Part shown: positions 9,201 to 21,549 of the stretch, in pieces
Layout: the number at the start of each line of letters is the position of its first letter
Position numbering within the stretch: position 1 is the first letter of the stretch
NCBI GenBank assembly: GCA_009469675.1
Contig: SSSZ01000075.1
Span: 1 to 64,000 of the forward strand
DNA length: 64,000 nucleotides
DNA from: Azonexaceae bacterium
GTDB lineage: Bacteria > Pseudomonadota > Gammaproteobacteria > Burkholderiales > Rhodocyclaceae
Direction: 5' to 3'
The notes under the pieces: generated by a model
Seen by the model: the letters and a program-made list of their open reading frames with translations, nothing else
Databases searched by the model: none
What the model was told of the DNA's origin: nothing
Program-made: the position numbers and the translations under genes

Positions 9201-10742
9201 ATGGCCAGTTTCGACCTGCCCGCACCGAACACCGCAGCGCCAGCCCTTTTTCACGATGCGGCCGGTGCCCGCGAGTGGATTACCGGCCAGCCCCTGGTCA
9301 CCAGCGAGCAGCTCGAAGCTTTGCTGGGCCAGGTACTTGCTGTCGACGCTGCCTCCCTCTCTGCCGCCGAGCGCTTCGCCACCCTCGATGTGCTGCGTAG
9401 CGCCGTGGTGCGATCCCAGAGCGGTCTGGAATCCCGCTACACGCGCAAGGCGCTGCCCCCATCGCCGGAGGTCGGCGAGGCCTTTTCTTTGTCGCGGCGC
9501 CTGTGGCGTGCCCTGTCGGTGGCTTACCTCCGCCCGGTGCCGCTGCTTGGGCCGGCTGAATCCGCAGTGGCCCTGCATCGCGCCGCCATCACCCTGCGCC
9601 TTGAACAATTTGCCCATTTCCTCGGCGGCTACGAGGTACCCCTCGCCCTGCGGCGCCTGCTCTACGAATTGCTGCTCACCGCCGAAGGGCTCGGGGTTCA
9701 GCGCACGGCGGTCGCCGACCCTGACCTGGGTTTTCTCGGGGATTCTCACATTGCCGGCCACCTTGCCTGGGCTTTGCTGCTCGAAGCCATCGATCCCTAT
9801 CGCCTGAGTCTGGCCCAACTCACCGTTGCCAACCGCGGGTTCAGCCGCTGGCGCGAACTGGCCGGCTTCCAGGCCCTTCCGGACGACGACCCGAAGGCCC
9901 GGACGCTACTGCTCTCCCGGCTCTTGCCCGGCGTCACGGTGCCGGAGGGGGGGCCGCGCTGGCTCGAAATCCGCGCCGTGGTGCGCAAGATCAAAAAACG
10001 TATCGAATCCCTCGAAGCAGGGGAGACTCCCGAGTCTCTCAAGCTCGGCAAGGAGCTGTCGGCGTCGGCCTGCGCCGCCTTGCTGCGTAAACTCGAAGTA
10101 ATGCTCAAGGACCGGCCAAGCGAGGCGGCGGGCGAACCTCAGCCCATCCGCCTGGCCTTCGGCAGTGAAAACGCCTACGTGGCGATTGAGCGGCGCCCAC
10201 TCAATCCGTCCGGCCTGGGAACGGGAAGCGCCTACCAGAGCCACGAACGGATGGCGGTGTTCGGTTTCGACAATGTGTCCAATCTGGCCGGTGCCGTGGC
10301 CCGGGTCGATTATCCCAGCGAATCGTGGCAGATGATCGGCTCCCGGGTCGTCCGCCTGCCGACCGAAACCGAACGCCGTCTCGCCCCGTGCCTGGTGGCG
10401 CTCGCCAGCGACAAGCCGGAAGCGGCCCAGCTCGGCGTCCTCGGCGGCTTGCGCCTACTCGAGGACGGCTGCCTGGCGGGCCACATCCGCTGGTATTTCG
10501 AACATCCGCTGGCGGCGCGCCTGCGGGTTTCCGGACCTCTCGCCACCAAGGCGACGCGCATCCCGGCTTTTCTCCTGCCGGAGGAGGACCAGGGCGAATT
10601 TTCCCTGATCGTCCCCCCCACCGCCGGCGTGCGGCCCAATACCGGCCTCGCCCTCGACGACTGCCCGGTGGAACACCTGCTGGTCGGCGAAGTCGCCGAG
10701 CGGGGCAGCGACTTCGTGCGCTACGCTTGCCGCGCCAACTGA
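9201..10742 (+). CDS. Conserved hypothetical protein, 513 aa
   Basis: A long soluble protein without signal peptide or membrane helix. Helical N-terminal half contains ALPPSPEVGEAFSLSRRLW followed by ALSVAYLRPVP. The middle holds a charged segment (VVRKIKKRIESLEAG). The C-terminal part, rich in beta-type sequence, ends CPVEHLLVGEVAERGSDFVRY. It resembles large uncharacterised proteins of Rhodocyclales and Burkholderiales; no enzymatic motif was recognised and no function is proposed. Regular high-GC codon use and 513 uninterrupted codons support a real gene. It is monocistronic: an AT-poor 124-bp gap precedes it, and an inverted-repeat element begins one base after its stop codon. Confidence 0.8.
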   Translation: MASFDLPAPNTAAPALFHDAAGAREWITGQPLVTSEQLEALLGQVLAVDAASLSAAERFATLDVLRSAVVRSQSGLESRYTRKALPPSPEVGEAFSLSRRLWRALSVAYLRPVPLLGPAESAVALHRAAITLRLEQFAHFLGGYEVPLALRRLLYELLLTAEGLGVQRTAVADPDLGFLGDSHIAGHLAWALLLEAIDPYRLSLAQLTVANRGFSRWRELAGFQALPDDDPKARTLLLSRLLPGVTVPEGGPRWLEIRAVVRKIKKRIESLEAGETPESLKLGKELSASACAALLRKLEVMLKDRPSEAAGEPQPIRLAFGSENAYVAIERRPLNPSGLGTGSAYQSHERMAVFGFDNVSNLAGAVARVDYPSESWQMIGSRVVRLPTETERRLAPCLVALASDKPEAAQLGVLGGLRLLEDGCLAGHIRWYFEHPLAARLRVSGPLATKATRIPAFLLPEEDQGEFSLIVPPTAGVRPNTGLALDDCPVEHLLVGEVAERGSDFVRYACRAN

Positions 10743-10743
10743 T

Positions 10744-10843
10744 ACCAATTCGCTTTCAAACCGATACTTTGTCGACTTCGCCTTGCCGTGCTACAGCACT
10801 GTCTTCGGCTCGTCTTCGCGTCTCGATTTGAAAGCGAATTGGT
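10744..10843. repeat. 100-bp inverted-repeat element (MITE- or REP-like)
   Basis: ACCAATTCGCTTTCAAA at 10744-10760 is repeated as its exact reverse complement at 10827-10843, a perfect 17-bp terminal inverted repeat. The interior includes a second small palindrome, GTGCTACAGCAC, near the centre, so the whole element can fold into one long hairpin. It begins directly behind the stop codon at 10740-10742. It encodes nothing. The structure suggests a non-autonomous mobile palindrome; no second copy was noticed in the window. Confidence 0.7.
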
Positions 10844-10853
10844 GTGATTGGGC

Positions 10854-10883
10854 CAAATAAAAAGAGCTCGTCCGGAGACGAGC
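10854..10883 (-). terminator. Rho-independent terminator of the mcm-meaB-pccB-pccA operon
   Basis: Read on the minus strand, GCTCGTC TCCG GACGAGC (10883-10866) forms a 7-bp stem with a 4-nt loop. It is followed by TCTTTTTATTT. It lies about 85 bp beyond the pccA stop. Confidence 0.75.
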
Positions 10884-10966
10884 CCAACGTCTTGCGACGA
10901 CCGAAATCTTGAGAGATCCCTGCGACAGCGGGAGCGCGGTCGCTCCCACCGTCGCCGAGGGGCGGA

Positions 10967-12967
10967 TCACTCGAATTCGATGATGACCTGATCGACCGAC
11001 AGGCTTTCGCCGGCCGCCGCTTCGACCTTCTTGACCTTGCAGTCCTGATCGGCCTTCAAGATGTTTTCCATCTTCATAGCTTCGATCACCGCCAGCTTCT
11101 CGCCGGCCTTCACTTCCTGGCCGACCTTGACCGCGACTTCGCGGAGCAGGCCGGGCATCGGCGACAGCAGGAACTTGGAGAGATCGGGGGCGGCCTTGAC
11201 CGGCATCAGTGCCAGCAATTCGGCGGCGCGGGTGGTCATCACCGTGGCCTTGCAGATCACCCCGTTGTGGGCGATGCGGAAGACGAGGCCGATCCGCTCG
11301 ATCTGCAGGCAGATCGGTTGGCCGTTGCAGGTGCCGGTAAAAAGCGGGTCGCCGAAACGCCAGTTGGAGGCGAGCAGGTAGCTGCGGCCTTCCATCTCGA
11401 CGAGATAGCTGGTCGAGGTGCCGTCTTGGACGGTGGTCAGCTTGAGGGGGAACTTGTCGTTGCCGATGAGCACCGTCCAGTCCGTACCGACCTTGCGGCC
11501 CAGGCCGCGGGCCTGGTTGCTGATCTGCACAGCGCGGTCGATGTACTTGCGGCGGGCGAAGGCAGCAACCGCCGCGAGGAACCCGAAGTCCTCGTGGGGC
11601 ACTTCCTCGGCGATGAAGCCCTTGGGGTATTCCTCGGGGATGAAGCCGGTGTGGAAATTGCCGCCGCAAAAACGCGGATGCTGCATGAGCGCGGCCTGGA
11701 AGGGAATGCTGCTGCTCACACCGCGGATGTAGAAGGCGTTGAGGCCTTCCCGCATGCGCTGGATGGCTTCGGCGCGATCCTTGCCGTGCACGATAAGCTT
11801 GGCGATCATCGAGTCGTAGTACATGGAAATCTCGCCGCCTTCGTAGACCCCGGTATCGACCCGAACCTGGCCGGGCACTTCGGCGGGCGGCTGGAACTTG
11901 ACGAGGCGGCCGGTGGAGGGCAGAAAGCCGCGGAAGGGGTCTTCCGCGTTGATCCGGCATTCCATGGACCAGCCGTCGAGCTTGACGTCGGCCTGGGTGA
12001 TCGGCAGCTTTTCCCCGGCCGCGACGCGGATCATCAATTCGACCAGATCGAGGCCGGTGATGAATTCGGTGACCGGGTGCTCGACCTGGAGCCGGGTGTT
12101 CATTTCCAGGAAGTAGAAGCTCTTGTCCGAACCCACCACGAATTCCACCGTACCGGCGGATTCATAGTTGACGGCGCGGGCCAGGGCCACGGCCTGCTCG
12201 CCCATGGCCTTGCGGGTGGCGGGGTCGATGAAGGGCGAGGGGGCTTCTTCGATGACCTTCTGGTGGCGACGCTGGATCGAGCAGTCGCGTTCGTTCAGGT
12301 AAACGTAGTTGCCGTGGGAGTCGCCGAGCACCTGGAATTCGATGTGGCGCGGTTCAAGCACGTATTTCTCGATGAACACGCGGTCGTCGCCGAAGGCGTT
12401 CTTGGCTTCATTGACGCAGGACGAGAAGCCTTCGAAGGCCTCCTTGTCGTTGAAGGCAACGCGCAGGCCCTTGCCGCCGCCACCGGCCGAGGCCTTGATC
12501 ATCACCGGGTAGCCGATGCCCTGGGCGATCTTGACCGCCTCTTCCGGCCCGGAAATGGCGTCGTTGTAGCCGGGAATGGTGTTGACCTTGGCTTCGAGCG
12601 CCAGCTTCTTGGACTCGATCTTGTCGCCCATCTTGCTCGAAGAGTAGTGCTTCGGGCCGATGAACTTGACGCCTTCCTCTTCCAGGCGGCGGGAGAACAC
12701 GGCGTTCTCGGAAAGGAAGCCGTAACCCGGGTGGACCGCTTCGGCGCCGGTCTGCTTACAGGCGGCGATGATCTTGTCCATGACCAGGTAGGATTCCTTG
12801 GACGCGGCGGGGCCGATGCACACGGCCTCGTCGGCCAGCGCGACGTGCATGGCTTCCTTGTCGGCCTCGGAATAGACGGCCACGGTCTTGATGCCCATCT
12901 TGCGGGCGGTCTTGATGACGCGGCAAGCGATTTCACCGCGGTTTGCAATCAGGATCTTCTTGAACAT
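10967..12967 (-). CDS. pccA: Propionyl-CoA (acetyl-CoA-type) carboxylase alpha subunit
   Basis: 666 residues: biotin carboxylase N domain, ATP-grasp domain with the glycine-rich loop KASAGGGGKG, the catalytic segment NERDCSIQRRHQK and MNTRLQVEHPVTE, biotin carboxylase C domain, a linker (BT-like) region, and a C-terminal biotinyl domain with EAMKMEN, biotinylated on Lys632. It charges biotin with bicarbonate for transfer to propionyl-CoA by PccB, producing methylmalonyl-CoA. Operon position behind mcm, meaB and pccB makes propionyl-CoA the likely substrate. The start is preceded by GGGAGG. The gene lies 21 bp after pccB and is the operon's last gene before the terminator at 10.87 kb. Confidence 0.95.
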   Translation of the reverse strand: MFKKILIANRGEIACRVIKTARKMGIKTVAVYSEADKEAMHVALADEAVCIGPAASKESYLVMDKIIAACKQTGAEAVHPGYGFLSENAVFSRRLEEEGVKFIGPKHYSSSKMGDKIESKKLALEAKVNTIPGYNDAISGPEEAVKIAQGIGYPVMIKASAGGGGKGLRVAFNDKEAFEGFSSCVNEAKNAFGDDRVFIEKYVLEPRHIEFQVLGDSHGNYVYLNERDCSIQRRHQKVIEEAPSPFIDPATRKAMGEQAVALARAVNYESAGTVEFVVGSDKSFYFLEMNTRLQVEHPVTEFITGLDLVELMIRVAAGEKLPITQADVKLDGWSMECRINAEDPFRGFLPSTGRLVKFQPPAEVPGQVRVDTGVYEGGEISMYYDSMIAKLIVHGKDRAEAIQRMREGLNAFYIRGVSSSIPFQAALMQHPRFCGGNFHTGFIPEEYPKGFIAEEVPHEDFGFLAAVAAFARRKYIDRAVQISNQARGLGRKVGTDWTVLIGNDKFPLKLTTVQDGTSTSYLVEMEGRSYLLASNWRFGDPLFTGTCNGQPICLQIERIGLVFRIAHNGVICKATVMTTRAAELLALMPVKAAPDLSKFLLSPMPGLLREVAVKVGQEVKAGEKLAVIEAMKMENILKADQDCKVKKVEAAAGESLSVDQVIIEFE

Positions 12968-12988
12968 TTATCTATCCTCCCGGGGCGA

Positions 12989-14521
<1,533 letters not shown>

Positions 14522-14557
14522 AACGAAGTCTCCCAAAAGGAACGGGTAATACGAGAG

Positions 14558-15568
14558 TCAGTGCTTCAGGTAATCGAGCAGGGCGTACGCCGCAGCAGCC
14601 GGCGTCGTAGTGCCGAGCTCCACGGCTTGGCTGAGCGCGGGCAGATTCTGCCGCACCCGGGGGTGATGACGGAAATGCAGGCGCAATCCCGAATCGATCA
14701 ATTGCCACATCCAGGCGAGGGACTGGTGGCGGCGCTTTTCGGCAAATTCGCCGGTGGTGGTCAGGGTATCGCGGTACTTCTCGACGGCTTGCCAGAACTC
14801 GCCGACGCCCTGTTTCTGCAGGGCGCTGACGGTCAGGACCGGGGGCGCCCAGTTGGGCGACGCCGGACGCAGCATGTGCAAGGCATTCTTCCACTGGGCG
14901 CGGACGACGGCCGTGGCCCGGGGATCGATGTCGGCCTTGTTGATGACCACCAGATCGGCGATTTCGACGATGCCCTTCTTGATGGCCTGGAGGTCGTCGC
15001 CGGCGTTGGGCAACTGCAGCAGGCAGAACATGTCCACCATCCCGGCCACGGTCGTTTCGGACTGGCCGACCCCGACGGTCTCGACGATGATGACGTCGAA
15101 GCCAGCCGCTTCGCAGAGCAGCATGGCCTCCCGCGTCTTTTCCGCGACGCCGCCCAGGGAGCCGGCGGAAGGACTCGGCCGGATGAAGGCTTCCTCGCGC
15201 TGGCAGAGGGTTTCCATGCGCGTCTTGTCGCCCAGGATGGAGCCGCCGGAAACCGACGAGGACGGGTCTACGGCCAGCACGGCGAGGCGGTGGCCCCGGT
15301 CGATCAACCAAGTGCCGAGGGCTTCGATGAAAGTCGACTTGCCGGCGCCGGGGACGCCGGAAATGCCGACCCGCATGGCCCGCCCCGTGTGGGGCAGGAG
15401 GTGGTTGAGCACCCCTTGCGCCCGCTGCTGGTGGTCGGCCCGGGTCGATTCGACCAGGGTGATGGCCTTGGCGAGGGCGCGCCGCTGGCCGGCCAGGACG
15501 CCATCGATCAGCGTCTGGTCGGCGGACGACAATAGGGAACCCGTCACCGGCGCCTCGCTCAGGTTCAT
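14558..15568 (-). CDS. meaB: MeaB-type G-protein chaperone of methylmalonyl-CoA mutase
   Basis: 336 residues of the SIMIBI class GTPase family (MeaB/ArgK). P loop [12 protein letters not shown], switch-region motif [28 protein letters not shown], and the base-recognition NKAD. MeaB guards the mutase: it gates adenosylcobalamin loading and ejects damaged cofactor using GTP hydrolysis. Its position 8 bp after the mutase gene and before pccB is the classical arrangement. The older ArgK name (arginine/ornithine transport kinase) is not supported by this context. No missing motifs were noticed. Confidence 0.95.
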   Translation of the reverse strand: MNLSEAPVTGSLLSSADQTLIDGVLAGQRRALAKAITLVESTRADHQQRAQGVLNHLLPHTGRAMRVGISGVPGAGKSTFIEALGTWLIDRGHRLAVLAVDPSSSVSGGSILGDKTRMETLCQREEAFIRPSPSAGSLGGVAEKTREAMLLCEAAGFDVIIVETVGVGQSETTVAGMVDMFCLLQLPNAGDDLQAIKKGIVEIADLVVINKADIDPRATAVVRAQWKNALHMLRPASPNWAPPVLTVSALQKQGVGEFWQAVEKYRDTLTTTGEFAEKRRHQSLAWMWQLIDSGLRLHFRHHPRVRQNLPALSQAVELGTTTPAAAAYALLDYLKH

Positions 15569-15576
15569 GCGTCGGT

Positions 15577-17727
<2,151 letters not shown>

Positions 17728-17797
17728 AACAGACCCCCGTTGGTTCGATTTTTTCGCGCCCATGATGCAGAATGCAAAATTCTACGCTAGTGCAGTA

Positions 17798-17850
17798 ATA
17801 TTGGCAGCAGAAGAGATGTGATAATACTGTATCCATAATTATAGAGGCAA
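17798..17850. promoter_or_regulatory. Divergent promoter region between mcm and the GntR gene
   Basis: This stretch is strikingly AT-rich. On the plus strand TGTGATAAT at 17817-17825 looks like an extended -10 for the regulator. On the minus strand TATAAT (17843-17838) could be the -10 of the mcm operon. The two overlap, with the small palindrome ATAATTAT at 17835-17842 between them, a good place for the GntR protein to act on both. No clear -35 boxes; the operator is a guess. Confidence 0.35.
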
Positions 17851-17888
17851 GCACCACCTAGGCCTTCTTGCATAGGTACCACACCACC

Positions 17889-18557
17889 ATGATTAATCGT
17901 ATCGCACCTACCGCGCTTTACCAGGAAGTCGCCGAGCGATTGCGGCAGCGCATCTTTTCCCACGAACTGCCACCGGGCACCTGGATCGACGAACAGAAGC
18001 TGGCGGAACAGTATGGCATTTCCCGGACGCCCTTGCGAGAGGCCTTGAAGGTTTTGGCTTCCGAGGGCCTCGTTACCTTGAAGCCGCGGCGGGGTTGCTA
18101 CGTCACCGAAATCAACGCCCAGGATCTGGACGACATCTTTCCGCTCGTGGCGCTGCTCGAAGGGCGCTGCGCCGCCGAGGCGGTGCGCCGGGCGAAGCGG
18201 GGCGACATCGAGGCCCTCAAGGCCATCCACGAAACCCTCGAACTGAGCGCCAAGGAAGGGCGGATCGACGCCTTCTTCGAAGCCAACCAGTTGTTCCACC
18301 AGAAGGTCCAGGAAATCGCCGGCAATCGCTGGATGCTGACGGTGATCCAGGACTTGCGCAAGGTGTTGAAGCTCTCCCGCCTGCATTCCCTTTCGCTCGA
18401 AGGACGGCTGCAGCAGTCCCTGGCCGAGCATCGCACCGTGATGGCGGCGATCCAGGCCGGGCAACCCCTGCTCGCCGAGGCGGCGATGCACGATCACATG
18501 CTGTCGGGCCGCGAAGCCCTGGCCAAGATCACCGAGCCGTCTTCCAAGGCCGCCTGA
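17889..18557 (+). CDS. GntR-family transcriptional regulator, FadR/FCD subfamily
   Basis: 222 residues. An N-terminal winged helix (about 8-70) contains LAEQYGISRTPLREALKVLASEGLV followed by the wing KPRRGCYV; the C-terminal all-helical FCD domain (about 75-215) carries the metal/ligand histidine pattern (FHQKVQEIAGN, EHRTVMAAI, MHDHM). FCD regulators bind small carboxylates or acyl-CoAs. Divergent placement next to mcm suggests control of the propionate/methylmalonyl operon and possibly itself; the ligand is inferred, not seen. ATG 17889 is used; an upstream TTG at 17868 in frame is possible, and neither has a strong ribosome site. Convergent with actP, with a shared terminator. Confidence 0.88.
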   Translation: MINRIAPTALYQEVAERLRQRIFSHELPPGTWIDEQKLAEQYGISRTPLREALKVLASEGLVTLKPRRGCYVTEINAQDLDDIFPLVALLEGRCAAEAVRRAKRGDIEALKAIHETLELSAKEGRIDAFFEANQLFHQKVQEIAGNRWMLTVIQDLRKVLKLSRLHSLSLEGRLQQSLAEHRTVMAAIQAGQPLLAEAAMHDHMLSGREALAKITEPSSKAA

Positions 18558-18572
18558 ACTGGGGTGATAAAC

Positions 18573-18611
18573 AAAACCCCCCTGGCCGGTTGCCCGGCCA
18601 GGGGGGTTTTT
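18573..18611. terminator. Bidirectional terminator between gntR and actP
   Basis: AAAACCCCCCTGGCCGG (18573-18589) and CCGGCCAGGGGGGTTTT (18594-18610) form a perfect 17-bp stem with a 4-nt loop. U tracts are produced in both directions (TTTTT on the plus side, GTTTTGTTT on the minus side), so it can end both convergent units. Confidence 0.9.
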
Positions 18612-18624
18612 CGTTCCCGGTGGT

Positions 18625-20289
18625 TTAGTGGCTGCTGGCGGCAGCGGCACCGAAGCCGGTTTGGGCGCGAACGTACTGGTCTTCGAAAGCCTCGACCTCT
18701 TCCCGGGCGCGGACGCTGGAGTCGGTCTTTGAGAAGATGTAGGCCAGAATGAAGGCAATCGGCATGGCGAAGAGGGCGGGCTGGGTGTAGGGGAACAGCG
18801 CAGCCTTGTTGCCGAGCACGTCGACCCACACCGACTTCGAGAAGAGCACGAAGAGCACGGCCGACACCAGGCCGCTGTAGCCGCCGACCAGGGCACCCCG
18901 GGTAGTCAGGCCCTTCCAGTACATGGAAAGGATGAGCACCGGGAAGTTGGCCGCAGCCGCGACGCCGAAGGCCAGACCGACCATGAAGGCGATGTTCTGC
19001 TTCTCGAAGAGGATGCCGAGGATAATGGCGACGAAGCCGAGGCAGATGGTCGCGATCTTGGAGACTCGGATTTCGGCGGCTTCCGAGGCCTGCCCCTTCT
19101 TGATGACCCGGGCGTAGATGTCGTGGGAGATCGCCGACGCCCCGGCCAGGGCCAGGCCGGAAACCACCGCCAGGATGGTGGCGAAGGCCACGGCAGCAAG
19201 GAAGCCGAGGAGCATGTTGCCGCCCACCGCCTTGGCCAGGTGCATGGCCACCATGTTGCCGCCGCCGATCAGCTTGCCGCCCACCGTGCCGCCCTCGAAA
19301 AACTCCGGATTCTGGCCGACGATGAGGATGCCGGCGAGGCCCATGAGGAAGATCACGTTGAAGAAGTAGGCGACGAAACCGGAAGCGTAGAGCACGGACT
19401 TGCGCGCTTCCTTGGCGTCGGTCACGGTGAAGAAGCGCATCAGGATGTGGGGCAGGCCGGCGGTGCCGAACATCAGGCCGAGGCCCAGGGAGATGGCGGT
19501 GACCGGATCCTTGAGGAGGGCGCCGGGGTACATCAGCTTGTCGCCGAGCTTATGAACGGCGGTGGCTTTTTCCATCAGGGTGGTGAACGAGAAGCCGAAC
19601 TGGCTCATGGCCAGAATCATCACCAGGGTGCCGCCGGAGAGCAGCATGACGGCCTTGATGATCTGCACCCAGGTGGTGGCGACCATGCCGCCGAAGGTGA
19701 CGTAGACCATCATCAGGATGCCGACGGCGAAGATGGCGACGTTGTAGTCCAGCCCGAAGAGCAGCTTGATGAGCTGGCCGGCGCCGACCATCTGGGCGAT
19801 GAGGTAGAAGCACACCACGGTGAGCGAAGAAATCGCCGCCATGGTGCGCACCTTGCCCTGATCGAGGCGGTAGGCGGTAATGTCGGAAAAGGTGAAGCGA
19901 CCCAGATTGCGCAGGCGCTCGGCCATCAAGAAGAGGATGATCGGCCAGCCGGCGAAGAAACACAGCATGTAGATATAGCCGTCGTAGCCCTGGGTATAGA
20001 CCATGGCGGTCAGACCGAGCAGGGTGGCGGCCGACATGTAGTCGCCGGCAATGGCCAGGCCGTTCTGGAAACCGGTGATGCCGCCGCCGGCAGTGTAGAA
20101 ATCGGCGGTGGACTTGGTGCGGCTGGCGGCCCAGTAGGTGATCCCCATGGTCAGCGCCACAAAGACGCAGAACATGATGATGGCGTGCCAGTTGGTGGCC
20201 TGCTTTTCCGTGGCGCCGACCGCATCGGCGGCAAGCGCCAGAACGGGCAGGCTGAGCAGGGCGAGGGCGGCGGTCAGTTTACGCATCAT
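18625..20289 (-). CDS. actP: ActP-type cation/acetate symporter (SSS family)
   Basis: 554 residues: a cleavable signal-like N terminus ([19 protein letters not shown]) and about 13 membrane helices. Family motifs include [48 protein letters not shown] and [18 protein letters not shown]. ActP takes up acetate and other short-chain monocarboxylates with sodium or protons. The start codon overlaps the stop of the preceding DUF485 gene (ATGA, 20286-20289), the usual yjcH-actP pair. An acetyl-CoA synthetase gene, often the partner, is not here. With the neighbouring propionate operon, propionate uptake is a reasonable additional role. Confidence 0.93.
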   Translation of the reverse strand: MMRKLTAALALLSLPVLALAADAVGATEKQATNWHAIIMFCVFVALTMGITYWAASRTKSTADFYTAGGGITGFQNGLAIAGDYMSAATLLGLTAMVYTQGYDGYIYMLCFFAGWPIILFLMAERLRNLGRFTFSDITAYRLDQGKVRTMAAISSLTVVCFYLIAQMVGAGQLIKLLFGLDYNVAIFAVGILMMVYVTFGGMVATTWVQIIKAVMLLSGGTLVMILAMSQFGFSFTTLMEKATAVHKLGDKLMYPGALLKDPVTAISLGLGLMFGTAGLPHILMRFFTVTDAKEARKSVLYASGFVAYFFNVIFLMGLAGILIVGQNPEFFEGGTVGGKLIGGGNMVAMHLAKAVGGNMLLGFLAAVAFATILAVVSGLALAGASAISHDIYARVIKKGQASEAAEIRVSKIATICLGFVAIILGILFEKQNIAFMVGLAFGVAAAANFPVLILSMYWKGLTTRGALVGGYSGLVSAVLFVLFSKSVWVDVLGNKAALFPYTQPALFAMPIAFILAYIFSKTDSSVRAREEVEAFEDQYVRAQTGFGAAAASSH

Positions 20290-20606
20290 TTCTGCTCCTT
20301 CCAGGCTTCCTTGACGATTTCCTGGGTCAGGGAGTCGAACTCGCTGTTGGCGCGACGCACGTAAACCGCCGTCAACACCCAGAAGAAAATGAACATGAAA
20401 AGTTCGGCGGCGACACCGACGGTCAATTTCGACCCTTCACTCACCGGCTGTCCCAGTGACGCCGGGGCGAAAGCCACCACCATCACGAAACCGTAAAACA
20501 TGGCCAACACGACAAAAGCCAGGGTCCAGGCAAATCGCCCGCGGCGGGCGACCAGCTCCTGGAACTTGGGATTGGCCCGCATCCGCTCATACATTGCGCT
20601 GCTCAT
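20286..20606 (-). CDS. yjcH: DUF485 inner-membrane protein (YjcH-like)
   Basis: 106 residues with two membrane helices (about 27-50 and 63-88) flanked by charged ends. It begins [22 protein letters not shown] and contains the FxWxLA-type segment [20 protein letters not shown]485 proteins are nearly always encoded just ahead of ActP-type symporters and are thought to assist the transporter; the mechanism is unknown. The 4-bp overlap with actP suggests coupled translation. Upstream, 20650-20705, is an AT-rich stretch likely to hold the promoter of the pair. Confidence 0.92.
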   Translation of the reverse strand: MSSAMYERMRANPKFQELVARRGRFAWTLAFVVLAMFYGFVMVVAFAPASLGQPVSEGSKLTVGVAAELFMFIFFWVLTAVYVRRANSEFDSLTQEIVKEAWKEQK

Positions 20607-20769
20607 GGCTACTTCCTCCGCTTGTTATTGAAATGCGCCCCATTGTCCCGGGGCACTTCCTAGTGCCTATAATAATGCGGTATCAATTCTATCTTATATA
20701 AGCCTGGCCGCGCCCTGCAAAAGCCGCCGCCTATAATGCAAGTCTTGACCAATCCCCGTTGACCAAACC

Positions 20770-21549
20770 ATGCCCGGAACCATACTCAGCCAACGCGCCG
20801 GCCCCATCGCCACCGTCACCCTGGCCAACCCCGGCAAGCTCAACGCCATCGACCTGGCGATGTGGGAGCGCCTGGAAGCGGTGATGCTGGACTTCGCCCA
20901 AGACCCGGAGATCCGCTGCGTCGTCCTGCGCGGCGAGGGTGAAGAAGCCTTCGCCGCCGGCGGCGACCTGGAGGAATTCGTCAGCCGCCGCACCACCCTG
21001 GCCCAGGCCCTCCACTACCACGGCGAAGTCGCCGCCGCCCTCAAGGCCATCGCCGACTGCCCTCACCCTACCGTCGCCCTGATCCGCGGCGCCTGCATCG
21101 GCGGCGGCCTGGAAATCGCCGGCGCCTGCGATCTGCGCATCTGTGGGGAATCGTCGCGCTTTGGCGCCCCCATCAACCGCCTGGGCTTTTCCATGTACCC
21201 TGGTGAAATGGAAGGGTTGCTGCGCCTGGCGGGGCCGGCGGTGATGAAGGAAATCCTCCTCGAAGGGCGCATCCTCACCGCCGCCGAGGCCTACGCCAAG
21301 GGACTGGTCAGCCGCGTCGTCGCCGACGACGAGGTGGCCGAAGAAAGTTACGCCACGGCCCGCCGCATCTGCGCCGGAGCGCCGCTGGTGGCGGGATGGC
21401 ACAAGCAGTGGATACGCCGGCTGCTCACCGGCGAACCGCTTTCCGCCGAGGAGAAAGCCGCATCCTTCGCCTTTCTCGCCACCGAGGACTACAAGGAAGG
21501 CCTCGCTGCCTTCCTGGAAAAGCGCAAACCCGAATTCAAGGCGCGCTGA
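20770..21549 (+). CDS. Enoyl-CoA hydratase/isomerase-family (crotonase) protein
   Basis: 259 residues of the crotonase fold: RCVVLRGEGEEAFAAGGDL forms the first oxyanion-hole half, RGACIGGGLEIAGACDLRI the second. The second catalytic glutamate of hydratases (Glu164 of rat enzyme) appears kept in MKEILLEGR, but at the position of Glu144 (FGxPE in true hydratases) the sequence is FGAPINRLG, with Ile. It may therefore be an isomerase, a decarboxylase or a thioesterase rather than a hydratase. It is monocistronic, and its 3' end overlaps the convergent TauE gene by 14 bp. Substrate unknown; a link to propionate or acyl-CoA metabolism nearby is only contextual. Confidence 0.88.
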   Translation: MPGTILSQRAGPIATVTLANPGKLNAIDLAMWERLEAVMLDFAQDPEIRCVVLRGEGEEAFAAGGDLEEFVSRRTTLAQALHYHGEVAAALKAIADCPHPTVALIRGACIGGGLEIAGACDLRICGESSRFGAPINRLGFSMYPGEMEGLLRLAGPAVMKEILLEGRILTAAEAYAKGLVSRVVADDEVAEESYATARRICAGAPLVAGWHKQWIRRLLTGEPLSAEEKAASFAFLATEDYKEGLAAFLEKRKPEFKAR

